DNA of 64,000 nucleotides from Chryseobacterium viscerum (GCF_002899945.2 NZ_PPEG02000002.1:535918-599917), one strand, 5' to 3'. Positions 1 to 9,334 are shown, numbered from the stretch's first letter. The notes: a model not told the origin generated them from the sequence alone. Program-made: numbers and translations.

Positions 1-10
1 GGTGTTTCAT
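1..10 (-). CDS. traN: start of next tra gene, probably traN (partial)
   Basis: An ATG on the minus strand at 10..8 opens a frame (M-K-H) that runs off the window edge, 24 bp after the traM stop. In CTnDOT-type operons traN follows traM directly, so this is probably the first three codons of traN, an outer-membrane-associated (VirB9-like) component. The identification rests on gene order only. Confidence 0.35.
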
Positions 11-34
11 ATTGTTAAAATTTTGGATTAATCA

Positions 35-1378
35 TTATTTTTTGGCAACAAGGAATATCTTATGTCCGGCTTTAAGGGTGATCTTAGGCATTCTTACCTT
101 TTTTGCGAAGTATCCTGAAATGCCTTGCACTACGCTTTTACTAAGGTCTGACGTAATCTGCTGACCCGCGGAGGAACTCAATGAAATACTCGTTCCTCCC
201 GTATTCCCCATATTAGCAGCCATTTCAGTAAGGGCACTTCTTTCAGCGGAATATGGAATGGTTAATCCCGCTTGTCCATATAGATCATAAGCAGTGAGTT
301 CTACAGGGATAATATGCCCTTCAAATTCTATGGACCCGACCAAAAGCTGAAGCCTGGTTCCTTGAAATTTGGCAATGGCAGTGATTACAGTTCCTTTAGG
401 GATCATCAATTTTGAAAGCCTTGCTGCTTCTAACAATCGTATACGGACTGTCTGATCAATGGTGATGGTTTGGGTTTCATGAATACAGGCGCGGATGCTG
501 TTAGCTGCCTGAGAAGTTTCCTGTACCTTTCCGGCAGTATAAAAGTTTCTGTTTTTCACCCGGCTCAACTCAGAAAGAAAAGCAGAATCCGAAGGTTCCC
601 TATATAAGGCAGATACAATGTTTTTATGTGCAGGATACAACGCTGCAAAGGAAACTTTTTGCTTCTGTTGTTTTACGGTATCGACTGTCCTTACACTTGT
701 GTCTTTTCCGTTTTTCTCCTCTGTTTTTGGGGTGCTATTTATACCATTAGTAGTACCGGTTGTAGGAAAATATTTGGCGGCCATCTGGTAGGACTTTTCC
801 ATCAGGGCGAGTTGACTTTCCACAGGATTAGCCGGTGGTGCTTCCCTTTGCGCCAGTTGAGCCTTTAAGGAACGTACTTCATTTTGAAGCTGGGAGTTTT
901 GTCCATTATCCTGATAAAAATTGCCCAATGTCCCCTGAATATTCCGGTAACTGTTAAGGGCTTCATGTTGAGAGGAGGACCCCATAGGGGTATTTATTGA
1001 AGTTGTACTGCCGGACTGTGAGGAAGAACTATCCGCATTCCAATAGTCCGATAAATCGGTCAATGACTGCTTTTTTTCGAGTTCCTTTTGTTCCAGCAGA
1101 TCTGTTTCATACGCTTTTCCCTTATCAGCCTGCATACCGGCCTCTGTAGCCTGGGGTACTGCTTCATTAAGTCCGGCTTGCTGCTTTTCCTCAGTATCCG
1201 ATGATGGCGCAAATATCAGGTACATACACCCGAGAAATACGACAGCCATCAAAACGAAGATAAGCGGCTTTTTGAGCTTTTGCAGGTTATCACCCGAAGG
1301 TGTGTCTGCTTCAGGGTTTCCTTTCTGGCCTACCTCTGTGAGCCTGACCTCCTTTTTACTGTTATCATTATCTTTCAT
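35..1378 (-). CDS. traM: conjugative transposon protein TraM
   Basis: A 447-residue protein of the Bacteroidetes TraM family, the likely VirB10-like inner-membrane to periplasm bridge of the type IV secretion (mating) channel. Residues 1-37 are charged and cytosolic, followed by one membrane span at about 38-57. A Gln/Ser-rich, partly coiled periplasmic stalk covers about 60-240. The conserved C-terminal beta-rich domain (about 245-447) ends in a VAKK tail. It overlaps the end of traL by 11 bp, indicating translational coupling within the traE-M operon. Family assignment is firm; the VirB10 equivalence is inferred from topology and gene order. Confidence 0.93.
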   Translation of the reverse strand: MKDNDNSKKEVRLTEVGQKGNPEADTPSGDNLQKLKKPLIFVLMAVVFLGCMYLIFAPSSDTEEKQQAGLNEAVPQATEAGMQADKGKAYETDLLEQKELEKKQSLTDLSDYWNADSSSSQSGSTTSINTPMGSSSQHEALNSYRNIQGTLGNFYQDNGQNSQLQNEVRSLKAQLAQREAPPANPVESQLALMEKSYQMAAKYFPTTGTTNGINSTPKTEEKNGKDTSVRTVDTVKQQKQKVSFAALYPAHKNIVSALYREPSDSAFLSELSRVKNRNFYTAGKVQETSQAANSIRACIHETQTITIDQTVRIRLLEAARLSKLMIPKGTVITAIAKFQGTRLQLLVGSIEFEGHIIPVELTAYDLYGQAGLTIPYSAERSALTEMAANMGNTGGTSISLSSSAGQQITSDLSKSVVQGISGYFAKKVRMPKITLKAGHKIFLVAKK

Positions 1379-1673
1379 GATCTTTATTTTTTATAAGTGC
1401 CTGTGAAGAATCCTGTAATGGAGAATCCTTTACTTCTGATCCGTATTTTTTTTGTTCTATTACCGGGTTTTGAATGTGGCCCGTGACGGGCTTCTGTTTG
1501 ACAGCATTGTTTCTGGCATCATACCAGACCGTCAGGACAACCCCTGCTGTTAGAAAGAGGTATCCTGTAAAAAAAAGGATCACCCATTTTTTCTGTTTCC
1601 TGGCAGAAAGCTTCTGCCACTCCGCATCGAGCTTTTCGCATCGATTGCTTATCATTGTTCTTATATTTTTCAT
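1368..1673 (-). CDS. traL: conjugative transposon protein TraL (DUF3989)
   Basis: A 101-residue single-span membrane protein. A basic cytosolic N-terminus (about 1-27) is followed by a hydrophobic helix at about 28-49 and a short polar periplasmic tail. Size, topology and position between traK and traM match the Bacteroidetes TraL family. Its role is structural in the mating apparatus and is not biochemically defined. The stop overlaps the start of traM by 11 bp, and traK ends 11 bp upstream. Confidence 0.88.
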   Translation of the reverse strand: MKNIRTMISNRCEKLDAEWQKLSARKQKKWVILFFTGYLFLTAGVVLTVWYDARNNAVKQKPVTGHIQNPVIEQKKYGSEVKDSPLQDSSQALIKNKDHER

Positions 1674-1684
1674 AGCTTTTGTTT

Positions 1685-2308
1685 TTAGCGTTCTGTCACC
1701 CGCAGGTCTTTATTTTCCACCACACTGAACTTTTCAATGTTAAATCCCTGGGGATTACTATCCGAGCGAACCGAATTGAGGAGATAGCACGAAGTAACCA
1801 GGCTTCGCTCTGTCAAATTGCTTGAACGGATAATGTACTGCCTGGCAAAGGTTTTAACGGCATATGGATAGGTGTCAAAATTGCATTGTACACTATCTAC
1901 CTCAATACGCTGCTGGATATTGCCGGAAATGATCCGGTTGTAATAGCCTTTCTCCGACAAATCCTTGTAATAATTGAAGGCACTTTTATCGGCAAGATTG
2001 AAGGCCCGCTTCATATTACTCTCTATGGCATTTTTATCGGGAGCCAGGGTAAAAAAAAGTTCATGGAAACGGCGCACGTGCTCCCGGGCTTCCACAGGAC
2101 GGTTGATCGCTGCATCCTGAGAGAGTGCCAGCATCAATGATTTACCATTATCCAGTACATAGATCTTTTGTCTTTGGGCTTCCGCGAAGCGATAGGAATG
2201 CCAGATCGCATAGGCTACCACCGAGATACACAGTATCGCAAATACAAGAGCGTAAAGCCTGATCTGCCTAAAACTGTTCTCAATATTTCTGAGGGTTTTA
2301 AATTCCAT
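1685..2308 (-). CDS. traK: conjugative transposon protein TraK
   Basis: A 207-residue bitopic inner-membrane protein. The N-terminus begins with a short cytosolic segment, a membrane span at about 17-36, then a periplasmic alpha/beta domain. The opening residues and topology match the Bacteroidetes TraK family, regarded as the VirB8-like scaffold of the conjugation channel. It lies in the traE-M operon with 74 bp to traJ upstream and 11 bp to traL downstream. Confidence 0.92.
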   Translation of the reverse strand: MEFKTLRNIENSFRQIRLYALVFAILCISVVAYAIWHSYRFAEAQRQKIYVLDNGKSLMLALSQDAAINRPVEAREHVRRFHELFFTLAPDKNAIESNMKRAFNLADKSAFNYYKDLSEKGYYNRIISGNIQQRIEVDSVQCNFDTYPYAVKTFARQYIIRSSNLTERSLVTSCYLLNSVRSDSNPQGFNIEKFSVVENKDLRVTER

Positions 2309-2382
2309 TTTTAAAATTTTTATGATAGGTATTACATGATGAATTCAAATTCTAATGACTGATGAATTCAAATCGTGATTGA

Positions 2383-3375
2383 TTATTTCAGAAGCTGACC
2401 GCCAATATTTCCGGCTGCGGCTCCGGCGCCCGCTCCGGCAACATTGGCTGCTTTCTGTGCCGTTTGGGTAACATTACGCATGAAATTGCCGGCGCCACCT
2501 GCCTGAATGACCCAGCCTGTCACTGTTGGTATCGTGAAGTAGCCTACAATACCGATGATCATAAAAATCGTGTAGAGCGTACTTGAACCATCGGGAATGA
2601 AATTGGGATCTGAAAGACTTTGGATATCTTTTTCCAGCATCAGGGACTGCAGTTTAGCCAGCATCGCACTGAATATATCCGCTACAGGCAGCCATAAATA
2701 CACACTGACATATCTCGATATCCACTGCGTTAAGGTAGATTGAAAGCCATCCCAAACCGAGATCGCAAAGGCAATAGGCCCCAGAATTGACAGAACAATC
2801 AGAAAAAAGGTCCGTATGGTATCAATGACCAAAGCCGCAGCCTGAAACAGAATCTCCAGCAGATCCCGTAACCAGTTTTTTATAGTCTGCTCAAATTCAT
2901 AGGTCTGCCTTTCCATATACATTCCGGCCATCGTCCCCAGGTCGGATGGCGACCAACCCAGTTCTTCAAGCTTTTTATCAAACTCCTCATCGGAGATCAG
3001 ATAAGCCTGTTCGGGATTTCTCAGCATGGCTTCACGTTCCAGCTGATCTTTTTGTTTTTGTAATTTATTAAGATCCAACACCTGGTTTTCAAGCATTTGG
3101 TGAGTTCCCTTCACCACAGGACTCAGTACCCCATTAATGGTTCCCAATACGATGATAGGAAAAAACATAATGCAGATGCCGATGGCAAAAGGTCGTAGTA
3201 GGGGAAACACATCGATGGGTTCCGCGCGGCTTAATGCCTGCCACACTTTCAGGGCGACGTAGAATAAGGCACCGAGGCCGGCAACCCCTTTGGCCACTGC
3301 CGCCATAGTGGCGGACAGTGGAAGCATCTCGTCATACAACGAGCGAAGGATCTCATGAAGATTATTAAAGTCCAT
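2383..3375 (-). CDS. traJ: conjugative transposon protein TraJ
   Basis: A 330-residue polytopic inner-membrane protein of the CTnDOT TraJ family, the VirB6-like channel component. Hydrophobic stretches lie at about 18-45, 62-90, 170-200 and 265-300. A charged loop at about 100-150 is rich in Lys/Glu. The C-terminus is a Gly/Ala-rich tail (AGAGAGAAAGNIGG). It follows traI after 36 bp and precedes traK by 74 bp. Confidence 0.93.
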   Translation of the reverse strand: MDFNNLHEILRSLYDEMLPLSATMAAVAKGVAGLGALFYVALKVWQALSRAEPIDVFPLLRPFAIGICIMFFPIIVLGTINGVLSPVVKGTHQMLENQVLDLNKLQKQKDQLEREAMLRNPEQAYLISDEEFDKKLEELGWSPSDLGTMAGMYMERQTYEFEQTIKNWLRDLLEILFQAAALVIDTIRTFFLIVLSILGPIAFAISVWDGFQSTLTQWISRYVSVYLWLPVADIFSAMLAKLQSLMLEKDIQSLSDPNFIPDGSSTLYTIFMIIGIVGYFTIPTVTGWVIQAGGAGNFMRNVTQTAQKAANVAGAGAGAAAGNIGGQLLK

Positions 3376-3411
3376 AGTAATAAAGTTTAAAGAGTTTGTG
3401 GGTAAACGGGC

Positions 3412-4041
3412 TTACCAATATTTCTGATTACCCGTTCCATAGAGCTGGAGCACACGCTGGGCATCGTTTTTCTTCTTAGCTCTCAGATAGCTCACCGAAA
3501 TATTCTTATTGGTGTAGTAGCGCACGAGCTTGTGGTATTCGCTCACCTCCTTATAGACCTTATCAACAATCTCCATACGTTCCTTATCGTTCAGGGAAAG
3601 GCTTGATGTATTGATGATCTGTTTGAGATCTTTGAGCAGATCACCACTTTCATTCAGAAGTTTTGAATAGCCAAAGGCAATTGCGGTAAGCTCCTGCGGT
3701 GAGAAATTGGGGTCATTCATCATCTTTCCGAAATTCTTCACATAGAGTTCCGATATATCTCCGACCATAAGGACCGTCTGCTGAACCTTTCGGGCATCTT
3801 TCACCAGATTGTTGACCGCTTTGAGCTTGTCGTAATATTCCTTCCCCTGGTCATAGACTCTTTTCACCTCCTGAAAGCTTTTAAGCGTGTTGGATACGGT
3901 ACTTGAAGTCTGTACGATCTGCTGGGCAGAGTTGACGATACCTTGTGCAAGATTGGTAGGGTCAGTAACGACCCATTGTGCTTTTGCTGGTGAGAAAGCC
4001 AGTAACAGGGCAATACTCATCATTACCATGAATTTTTTCAT
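3412..4041 (-). CDS. traI: conjugal transfer protein TraI (DUF4141)
   Basis: A 209-residue exported protein. It has a classical signal peptide (K-K, hydrophobic core MVMMSIALLLAF, cleavage near AKA-Q at about 21). The mature helical periplasmic domain contains repeated Gln/Val and Lys/Val heptads. DUF4141 proteins sit between TraG and TraJ in CTnDOT-like operons, as here, and may be VirB5-like surface or periplasmic components. The role is inferred from position; family membership is clear. Confidence 0.88.
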   Translation of the reverse strand: MKKFMVMMSIALLLAFSPAKAQWVVTDPTNLAQGIVNSAQQIVQTSSTVSNTLKSFQEVKRVYDQGKEYYDKLKAVNNLVKDARKVQQTVLMVGDISELYVKNFGKMMNDPNFSPQELTAIAFGYSKLLNESGDLLKDLKQIINTSSLSLNDKERMEIVDKVYKEVSEYHKLVRYYTNKNISVSYLRAKKKNDAQRVLQLYGTGNQKYW

Positions 4042-4098
4042 TGTTTTGAATTTTAAATGTTATTTATTCGTTGATTTTTTTTAATTCCCTTTAGAGAT

Positions 4099-6597
4099 TT
4101 AAAGGGTTTCTTTTTTGTCTGCAGCGATCCTTTTGATCGCCAGTTCGACATTACCGCCCAGCTCCTGAGCGAGCTGCATCACTTCGAGTTTCTCGGTTTC
4201 TTCGGTGGTGTAGGCATAATATTCCTCTAAACTAACCTCTGTAGCGTAGACCGCAGAGTGGGTTCCGCCCAGGCCGATCCATACTTCTTTATAAAACCTG
4301 GAAGGATCATTGTTCATATTGATCGAAAGTACCTGGGCTTTTTCCTTGTCAGTCAGTCCCAGCATTGCCTGGATATCATCAAACTTGTTCATGTATTTCC
4401 TTTGATCGAGCAGGATCTTGCAGTCGGAATTATTAATGATGCTCTCCTTTACAATCGGCGAGCGAATAATGTCGTCAACCTCCTGTGTCACGACGATCGC
4501 TTCACCAAAGAACTTCCTGACGGTCTTAAAAAGATACTTCAGATATTCCGCCATACCTTCCTTCGCAATGGCCTTCCAGGCTTCCTCAATGAGGATCATC
4601 TTTCGTGTCCCTTTGAGCCTTCTCATCTTGTTAATGAAGACCTCCATAATGATGATCGTAACCACTGGAAAAAGAATTTTATGCTCCTTGATCGCGTCAA
4701 TTTCAAAGACTATAAACCTCTTGTTTAACAGGTCCAGCTGCTTCTCGGAATTGAGCAGGTAATCATATTCCCCCCCTTTGTAATAGGGTTCCAATACATT
4801 GAGAAAGTTGGCGATATCAAAATCTTTTTCCCGAACCTGCTTTTCTTCCAGGATCTTGCGGTAATCTCCTTTTACATATTCATAGAACCCATTGAAAGAG
4901 GGATAGGTGTCATTCTGTTTGATCCTTTCGATATAACCGCTCACTGCGTTGGAAAGGGCAACTTCTTCAGCGCGGGTGGGCGGTTCGTCATCACGTTTCC
5001 ATAAGGTCAGGATTAAAGTTTTGATACTTTCTCTTTTTTCAATATCGAATACGCCGTCATCGGTATAGAAAGGATTAAAGGCAATCGGATTGTCTTCGGT
5101 ATAGGTAAAATAAACCCCGTCTTCCCCTTTGGTTTTTCCTTTGATCAGCTCACAGAGTCCCTGATAGGAATTTCCCGTATCTACGAGCAATACATGGGCT
5201 CCCTGCTCATAATACTGTCTGACCATGTGATTGGTGAAAAAGGATTTCCCGCTCCCTGATGGTCCCAGAATAAATTTATTCCGGTTGGTAATAATCCCTT
5301 TTTTCATCGGCAGATCGGAAATATCCAAATGGATAGGATTTCCGGTGAGCCTGTCTGCCATCTTGATCCCGAAGGGTGAGAGTGAATTTTGATAATTGGT
5401 CTCTTCTGTGAAAAAGCATAAAGCAGGTTCGATGAACGTGTAAAAACTCTCTTCACTTGGAAAATCACCCGCATTGCCGGGAATCCCTGCCCAAAACAAT
5501 GTCGCAACATCCGTCGTATTATGACGGGGCTTGCATTCCATCAGCGCCAATGCACTCCCGGTATCATTCTTCAGCTGCTTGAGCTCCACAGGATCATCCG
5601 ACCATGCCATCACATTGAAGTGCGCTCTTATGGAAGACAGACCAAAAGAATGGGCTTCATTCAAATATTGCTCGATCCATTCTTTATTGATCTGGTTTGA
5701 TCGGCTGTACCTTCCAAGAGAATGCATATTCCGGGCAGATTTTTCAAACTTTCTCAGGTTATCCTCACTGTTATCCAGGAATAAATACTGATTGTAGATA
5801 TGATTGCAGTTTAAGAGCAATCCCACCGGAGCGGCAAACGATAAACGGCAGTCACTGCGGTCGGTGGATAATTTTTCATATCGGAGATCCGTAGATACCG
5901 TTCCGGGAAGATCATCGGTATCAGACAGGGTATGAAGGCACAGTCTGTTATTCCCGATACGCATCTCCTCAGCACCCAAAGCGATATCCTGTAATGAGGT
6001 TCCTACCTGTCTTGACAGGGTGAAATACTGTTCCAATAAGCCCTGCTTATCTTTTGTTCCGATAATATCTTCTTCACTCAGCCTTTCCAGTTTTATGAGT
6101 CCTGAATCGTTGACAATCCTTTCAAACTGGCTGACCGATTCCATAAGCCGGGAGATGTTTTCTTTATCCCGAATTTCCTTTGGAACCAATATTCCTTTGC
6201 AGAGGGATGAAAAATTACTCTGCATCCGCATTCTTTCTTTCGAGGTCTTGGTGATAAACACATAACAGTAGTGGTTCAAAAACGGTCGCTCATTGAAATG
6301 CTGCTGGTAGGATTTTGCTAAAAAGCTCAGTCCTTCCTTGGTAATATCCGGTGCGTAGTTTTCCTTGATGTACCAATCCTGTTTGTGAATCACCGTATAA
6401 TCCGGAAGTGTTTTGACCGCTTTATGCCAGGCAGAATGAATGGCTTCATACTCGGGAGCTGCCACCGTGAAAAGTTCCGGGAGATGAACCCTGAAACAGG
6501 CCGTAATATCAGCCTCTTTGGAAATGATGCAGTGATTTTCTACTGCCAACAGAGGAAACTTACTTTCCAACGTGCTGGTCTTACTCATATTTCTCAT
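4099..6597 (-). CDS. traG: TraG conjugation ATPase (VirB4-like)
   Basis: An 832-residue ATPase that powers assembly of and transport through the conjugation channel at the inner membrane. The N-terminal domain (about 1-60) fits DUF3875. The central region holds Walker A GPSGSGKSFF at about 443-452 and Walker B MILIEEAW at about 667-674, followed by the late VTQEVDD sensor segment. Length is typical for Bacteroidetes TraG/VirB4. Its ATG overlaps the traF stop in an ATGA arrangement (6594-6597), so the two are translationally coupled. A second Met three residues in is an alternative start. Confidence 0.96.
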   Translation of the reverse strand: MRNMSKTSTLESKFPLLAVENHCIISKEADITACFRVHLPELFTVAAPEYEAIHSAWHKAVKTLPDYTVIHKQDWYIKENYAPDITKEGLSFLAKSYQQHFNERPFLNHYCYVFITKTSKERMRMQSNFSSLCKGILVPKEIRDKENISRLMESVSQFERIVNDSGLIKLERLSEEDIIGTKDKQGLLEQYFTLSRQVGTSLQDIALGAEEMRIGNNRLCLHTLSDTDDLPGTVSTDLRYEKLSTDRSDCRLSFAAPVGLLLNCNHIYNQYLFLDNSEDNLRKFEKSARNMHSLGRYSRSNQINKEWIEQYLNEAHSFGLSSIRAHFNVMAWSDDPVELKQLKNDTGSALALMECKPRHNTTDVATLFWAGIPGNAGDFPSEESFYTFIEPALCFFTEETNYQNSLSPFGIKMADRLTGNPIHLDISDLPMKKGIITNRNKFILGPSGSGKSFFTNHMVRQYYEQGAHVLLVDTGNSYQGLCELIKGKTKGEDGVYFTYTEDNPIAFNPFYTDDGVFDIEKRESIKTLILTLWKRDDEPPTRAEEVALSNAVSGYIERIKQNDTYPSFNGFYEYVKGDYRKILEEKQVREKDFDIANFLNVLEPYYKGGEYDYLLNSEKQLDLLNKRFIVFEIDAIKEHKILFPVVTIIIMEVFINKMRRLKGTRKMILIEEAWKAIAKEGMAEYLKYLFKTVRKFFGEAIVVTQEVDDIIRSPIVKESIINNSDCKILLDQRKYMNKFDDIQAMLGLTDKEKAQVLSINMNNDPSRFYKEVWIGLGGTHSAVYATEVSLEEYYAYTTEETEKLEVMQLAQELGGNVELAIKRIAADKKETL

Positions 6598-6926
6598 AGG
6601 GCAGGGTTTTTAAAGGTTGATTTCAGATAGCGATGAACCCTTTTACGGCAGATGATGTACCTGGGATGGCTTTTTACGGCACCGCCTTTCATGAGCCCAT
6701 GTTCACCGTATTTTTTGTTCAGCTTGAAAGTCTGCCACACGATCAGTGTAGCTCCACTACCTCCAATGAACAGGCAGATGTAGGAATGAACGCCGGCCAT
6801 ATAAAGAATCATCACCAGAATGAGGATTCCCAGCAGCCCGCCTGCGAATATGAAGAGGTACTGTGCCTTAAGACCCTTAAATTCTACACTGCGCCCAATG
6901 CCTTTATTGATATTATAGCTATTCAT
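6594..6926 (-). CDS. traF: conjugal transfer protein TraF (DUF4133)
   Basis: A 110-residue membrane protein with two adjacent hydrophobic helices at about 24-65 and a basic C-terminus, VirB3-like. I chose the ATG at 6926 (M-N-S-Y-N-I-N-K-G) because it starts the conserved family region and lies 11 bp after the traE stop. The open frame extends upstream to 7001, but that extension would overlap traE and looks unrelated. The stop overlaps the traG start. Confidence 0.9.
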   Translation of the reverse strand: MNSYNINKGIGRSVEFKGLKAQYLFIFAGGLLGILILVMILYMAGVHSYICLFIGGSGATLIVWQTFKLNKKYGEHGLMKGGAVKSHPRYIICRKRVHRYLKSTFKNPAL

Positions 6927-6937
6927 AAGGCAAGGGG

Positions 6938-7243
6938 TTATAGGAAGAATGAACGAAGGATGGTCGCTGCTACGATCAAAAAGATACAGGCACCAAACCA
7001 ACTGGCTGCCGTCTTGCTGGTATCGGGATCACCGCTGCTGAATTTGTTATACACCTTGACCCCGCCGATCAGTCCTACGACAGCTCCAATCGCATAGATC
7101 AGCTTCGTCGCAGGATCAAAATAAGAGGTCACCATCTGAGTCGCTTCATTGATCCCGGCGTTACCATTTCCCTGAGCAAACACCCCCGAAACTGACAGCA
7201 ATACCATCCCCATCAGCAGGAGCTTTTTTCTTTGTTTTTCCAT
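6938..7243 (-). CDS. traE: conjugal transfer protein TraE (DUF4134, pilin-like)
   Basis: A 101-residue small exported protein: signal peptide at about 1-24 ending GVFA-Q, then two membrane helices (about 43-63 and 79-98). Size and topology match VirB2-type pilin subunits, and DUF4134 is the usual Bacteroidetes family at this position. It is the first gene of the traE-M block. A TAnnTTTG box (7304-7297, minus strand) and a four-unit TGGC repeat array (7333-7372) lie upstream, so this may be a separately controlled transcription unit. Confidence 0.9.
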   Translation of the reverse strand: MEKQRKKLLLMGMVLLSVSGVFAQGNGNAGINEATQMVTSYFDPATKLIYAIGAVVGLIGGVKVYNKFSSGDPDTSKTAASWFGACIFLIVAATILRSFFL

Positions 7244-7296
7244 AATTAAAACACATTAATTGATTAGTGATTTCCTGCTTTATGCAGGCTTGGAAA

Positions 7297-7304
7297 CAAA
7301 TGTA
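7297..7304 (-). promoter_or_regulatory. -7 box of the traE operon
   Basis: Read on the minus strand this is TACATTTG, an exact match to the Bacteroidetes -7 consensus TAnnTTTG, 54 bp upstream of the traE start codon. No good -33 TTG is visible at the usual spacing, which would fit a promoter needing an activator. Confidence 0.5.
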
Positions 7305-7332
7305 TCGGGGCAATAGAGCCGGATTTACGGAT

Positions 7333-7372
7333 TGGCGCTCAGTGGAATTGTTTGGCGCTCAGTGGCGTTGGG
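7333..7372 (+). repeat. TGGC array A: four 10-bp direct repeats
   Basis: Four consecutive 10-bp units, each starting TGG; units 1 and 3 are identical (TGGCGCTCAG). The array lies about 90 bp upstream of the traE start codon and just upstream of its -7 box. The array strand is opposite to the gene it precedes. See the other five arrays at 10372, 12504, 14624, 35297 and 45671. Confidence 0.8.
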
Positions 7373-7390
7373 ATTCTGTTTTTTGGACAT

Positions 7391-7425
7391 AAAAAAAGCG
7401 TCAGATCTATACAGATTTGACGCTT
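7391..7425 (-). terminator. hairpin terminator, minus strand
   Basis: An 8-bp stem AAGCGTCA/TGACGCTT (7396-7403 with 7418-7425), extended inward by ATCT/AGAT, is followed on the minus strand by a T run (the A run at 7391-7397). It would end transcripts arriving from 7655-8080, separating the early accessory genes from traE. Confidence 0.6.
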
Positions 7426-7654
7426 GGATAGTGAGGAATTTGAAGTTAAAATATTGGGGTTTTTTAGAAAAATCAGTCCCCTATATTCTCCTTCCTTTGC
7501 TTTTTTTGAGCTTTAGGAGGCACCGGTTTTATCTCCGTTTTTTTCTTTTTCTACCGCTTATAGAAACCCTCTTACAATGAAAAACATTCATTAAATCAAG
7601 AGTGAAAATTAGGGAAACCGGGAATTCATTCTCGGTTTTTTTAGCTGAGTTCTC
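7426..7654. other. non-coding gap between accessory gene and traE terminator
   Basis: No credible gene. A weak inverted repeat (AACCG ... CGGTT, about 7613-7640) followed by T's on the plus strand is the only structure seen. The open frame across 7332-7580 on the plus strand is hydrophobic by composition and has no supporting signal. Confidence 0.4.
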
Positions 7655-8080
7655 CTAAAGTAATTTTTCATCTTCAGAATACAGTTCCCGCTCTTTTTCC
7701 GTTAACTCATCCCATCGAAGTCCGTAAGGCGCTCCACCATTTGTATACCCGACAATGAATGCAAAATGTTCATCCTGGTCCCATATAAGTCCCTTACTTT
7801 TTGCCAATGCTGATTCTTTGTTTTGCTTTTTCTGTGCAATATTTACTTCCACTGAACGTTTGACGGCAGCTTCATATTCCTCTGGAATGACGATTCCTAA
7901 CATCCGTAACTCTGTGATCGAACACAGAAGATCAGTATGGTAACGTCTCGCATAAGCCCGCACCAGGTGCTTGCCGGTATAAGTAGGAAGCCACTGCTTT
8001 GCCGATTGTAATCTTCTTTCGCGCGGCACTGTACGTTTGGGCTGTTTATTATTGCCTTTTTTCTTTCTTTTCTTAGCCAT
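7655..8080 (-). CDS. ICE accessory protein, unknown function
   Basis: A 141-residue soluble protein. The first 25 residues are strongly basic (AKKRKKK), suggesting nucleic-acid contact. The middle holds a conserved-looking helical part, and the C-terminus is acidic. I do not recognise a domain. It sits in the block between traD and traE, where CTnDOT-like elements carry variable accessory genes. A minus-strand terminator lies downstream at 7391-7425. Confidence 0.7.
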   Translation of the reverse strand: MAKKRKKKGNNKQPKRTVPRERRLQSAKQWLPTYTGKHLVRAYARRYHTDLLCSITELRMLGIVIPEEYEAAVKRSVEVNIAQKKQNKESALAKSKGLIWDQDEHFAFIVGYTNGGAPYGLRWDELTEKERELYSEDEKLL

Positions 8081-8220
8081 ATCAGATATTGTATTGACCT
8101 ATAGATATAGGATCATTTTAGTTAAAATTTCATGTACTCCGGCTTATACAAAGATCCAAATTTTATCATTACTCTGCTCAGAACATGAATACCGGATAAT
8201 GAAGTACAAGGATCAGCCAT

Positions 8221-8252
8221 AAAAAACGCCAAACTTTTTTGTGTTTGACGCT
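8221..8252 (-). terminator. hairpin terminator, minus strand
   Basis: On the minus strand AGCGTCAAAC pairs with GTTTGGCGTT (one G-T wobble) around an A-rich loop, followed directly by six T's. It ends the unit containing 8274-8588, 22 bp after that gene's stop. Its stem shares the GCGTCA core with the terminator at 7391-7425. Confidence 0.7.
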
Positions 8253-8273
8253 CCATTATTTTAGGCTTTCTTT

Positions 8274-8588
8274 TTACATTTTTCGTCTTCTGCTTTTTTG
8301 CGGTTTGATACTTTCCGGCTTTATTGCGGGCTTTTCCTGACGGGCTTTCACCACCCAGTCAATATAGGTTTTTGCATCTTCTGTGTTGTGCGGAAATGAT
8401 TTTCTCCGACCGGACAGCTTACTGTCATCAAGGCCGATAATAAATCCGTAATTGGGAAACTGGTCTGTCCGGTAAACAATAATGAGATTATCAGCGTCTT
8501 TTCCAACAACGTTGTCTTTATGGCTGGCGATTGTATATCCGTTATATTCCTCGAATATATAATCCGGGTGATCATTTGAATTAATCAT
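8274..8588 (-). CDS. ICE accessory protein with basic C-terminal tail
   Basis: A 104-residue soluble protein of unknown function. Residues about 5-80 form an acidic alpha/beta-looking domain with several Tyr/Trp. The last 15 residues are basic and end KSRRRKM. The same kind of tail ends the next two upstream genes and DUF3945 (44077-45609). It is followed by a clear terminator. No known domain recognised. Confidence 0.68.
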   Translation of the reverse strand: MINSNDHPDYIFEEYNGYTIASHKDNVVGKDADNLIIVYRTDQFPNYGFIIGLDDSKLSGRRKSFPHNTEDAKTYIDWVVKARQEKPAIKPESIKPQKSRRRKM

Positions 8589-8695
8589 GCTGTATCTGTT
8601 AAATAATTATCTGTTTGGATTTTCTTTATCTTTTTACGTTTTCAAAAGAGAAGGTTCCGGGTTCTTCAAAGGTGAAATGAACCTTGTTTTACAAC

Positions 8696-9334
8696 TCAAA
8701 GCTTGCGACCTTTTCGTAGCTGCTTATTTTCTGTTTCCTTTTGTTGTATTGCAGTTTCACCGGAAACCGGTCCTGCATATTGATTTTTTTTCAATCCTGC
8801 TTCTTCTAACAGCTTTTGAGGAATATTGGTATTCATAATGATTTTCCCTCCCGTTAATTCCGAAATTATATCTTCTTTAAGAGATTTTTTAATCATATCA
8901 GGTCCTTTCGGATGCTGTAGCAATATTCCTATAGGCTGTGTAAACTCCCACACTTCAAATGACTTACCAGCAATGCCTACAACAATACCTCTTTCGATTG
9001 CCTTTTCAAGTTTCTTTTGGAACTTTTGAATTTCCTTGTCCTGCAGGTATTTCACAAGCAGCTTATCGACGTATCTTCCAAGATCCATTTTCAATTCGTG
9101 CGGCTCACTACCTAAGCCGGATTTCTCCGATGGCAGTGAATGACAATACTTCTCAGCAGCAATAATAAGTTTATCCCCCTTTTCATCTGCAGCCTTACAG
9201 ACAGTGGGACCACCACGTCCCCGATTGGAAGCAGTACCCGCTTTTACGCCCTCTATATACACATTGGCTGAGAATGCCTTGGTCTCTTCACTTAGCTGCT
9301 CGCTGAAGTGAATGTTTTTAAGTTCTATTTTCAT
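8696..9334 (-). CDS. ICE accessory protein with basic C-terminal tail
   Basis: A 212-residue soluble protein with no recognised domain. A Gly-rich basic stretch (NRGRGG) lies at about 37-42, a long charged helix at about 85-120, and the C-terminus is polar, ending RKGRKL. The window-wide recurrence of such a tail suggests a shared handling of these proteins. It lies in the traD-traE accessory block, 107 bp from the gene downstream and 69 bp from the one upstream. Confidence 0.7.
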   Translation of the reverse strand: MKIELKNIHFSEQLSEETKAFSANVYIEGVKAGTASNRGRGGPTVCKAADEKGDKLIIAAEKYCHSLPSEKSGLGSEPHELKMDLGRYVDKLLVKYLQDKEIQKFQKKLEKAIERGIVVGIAGKSFEVWEFTQPIGILLQHPKGPDMIKKSLKEDIISELTGGKIIMNTNIPQKLLEEAGLKKNQYAGPVSGETAIQQKETENKQLRKGRKL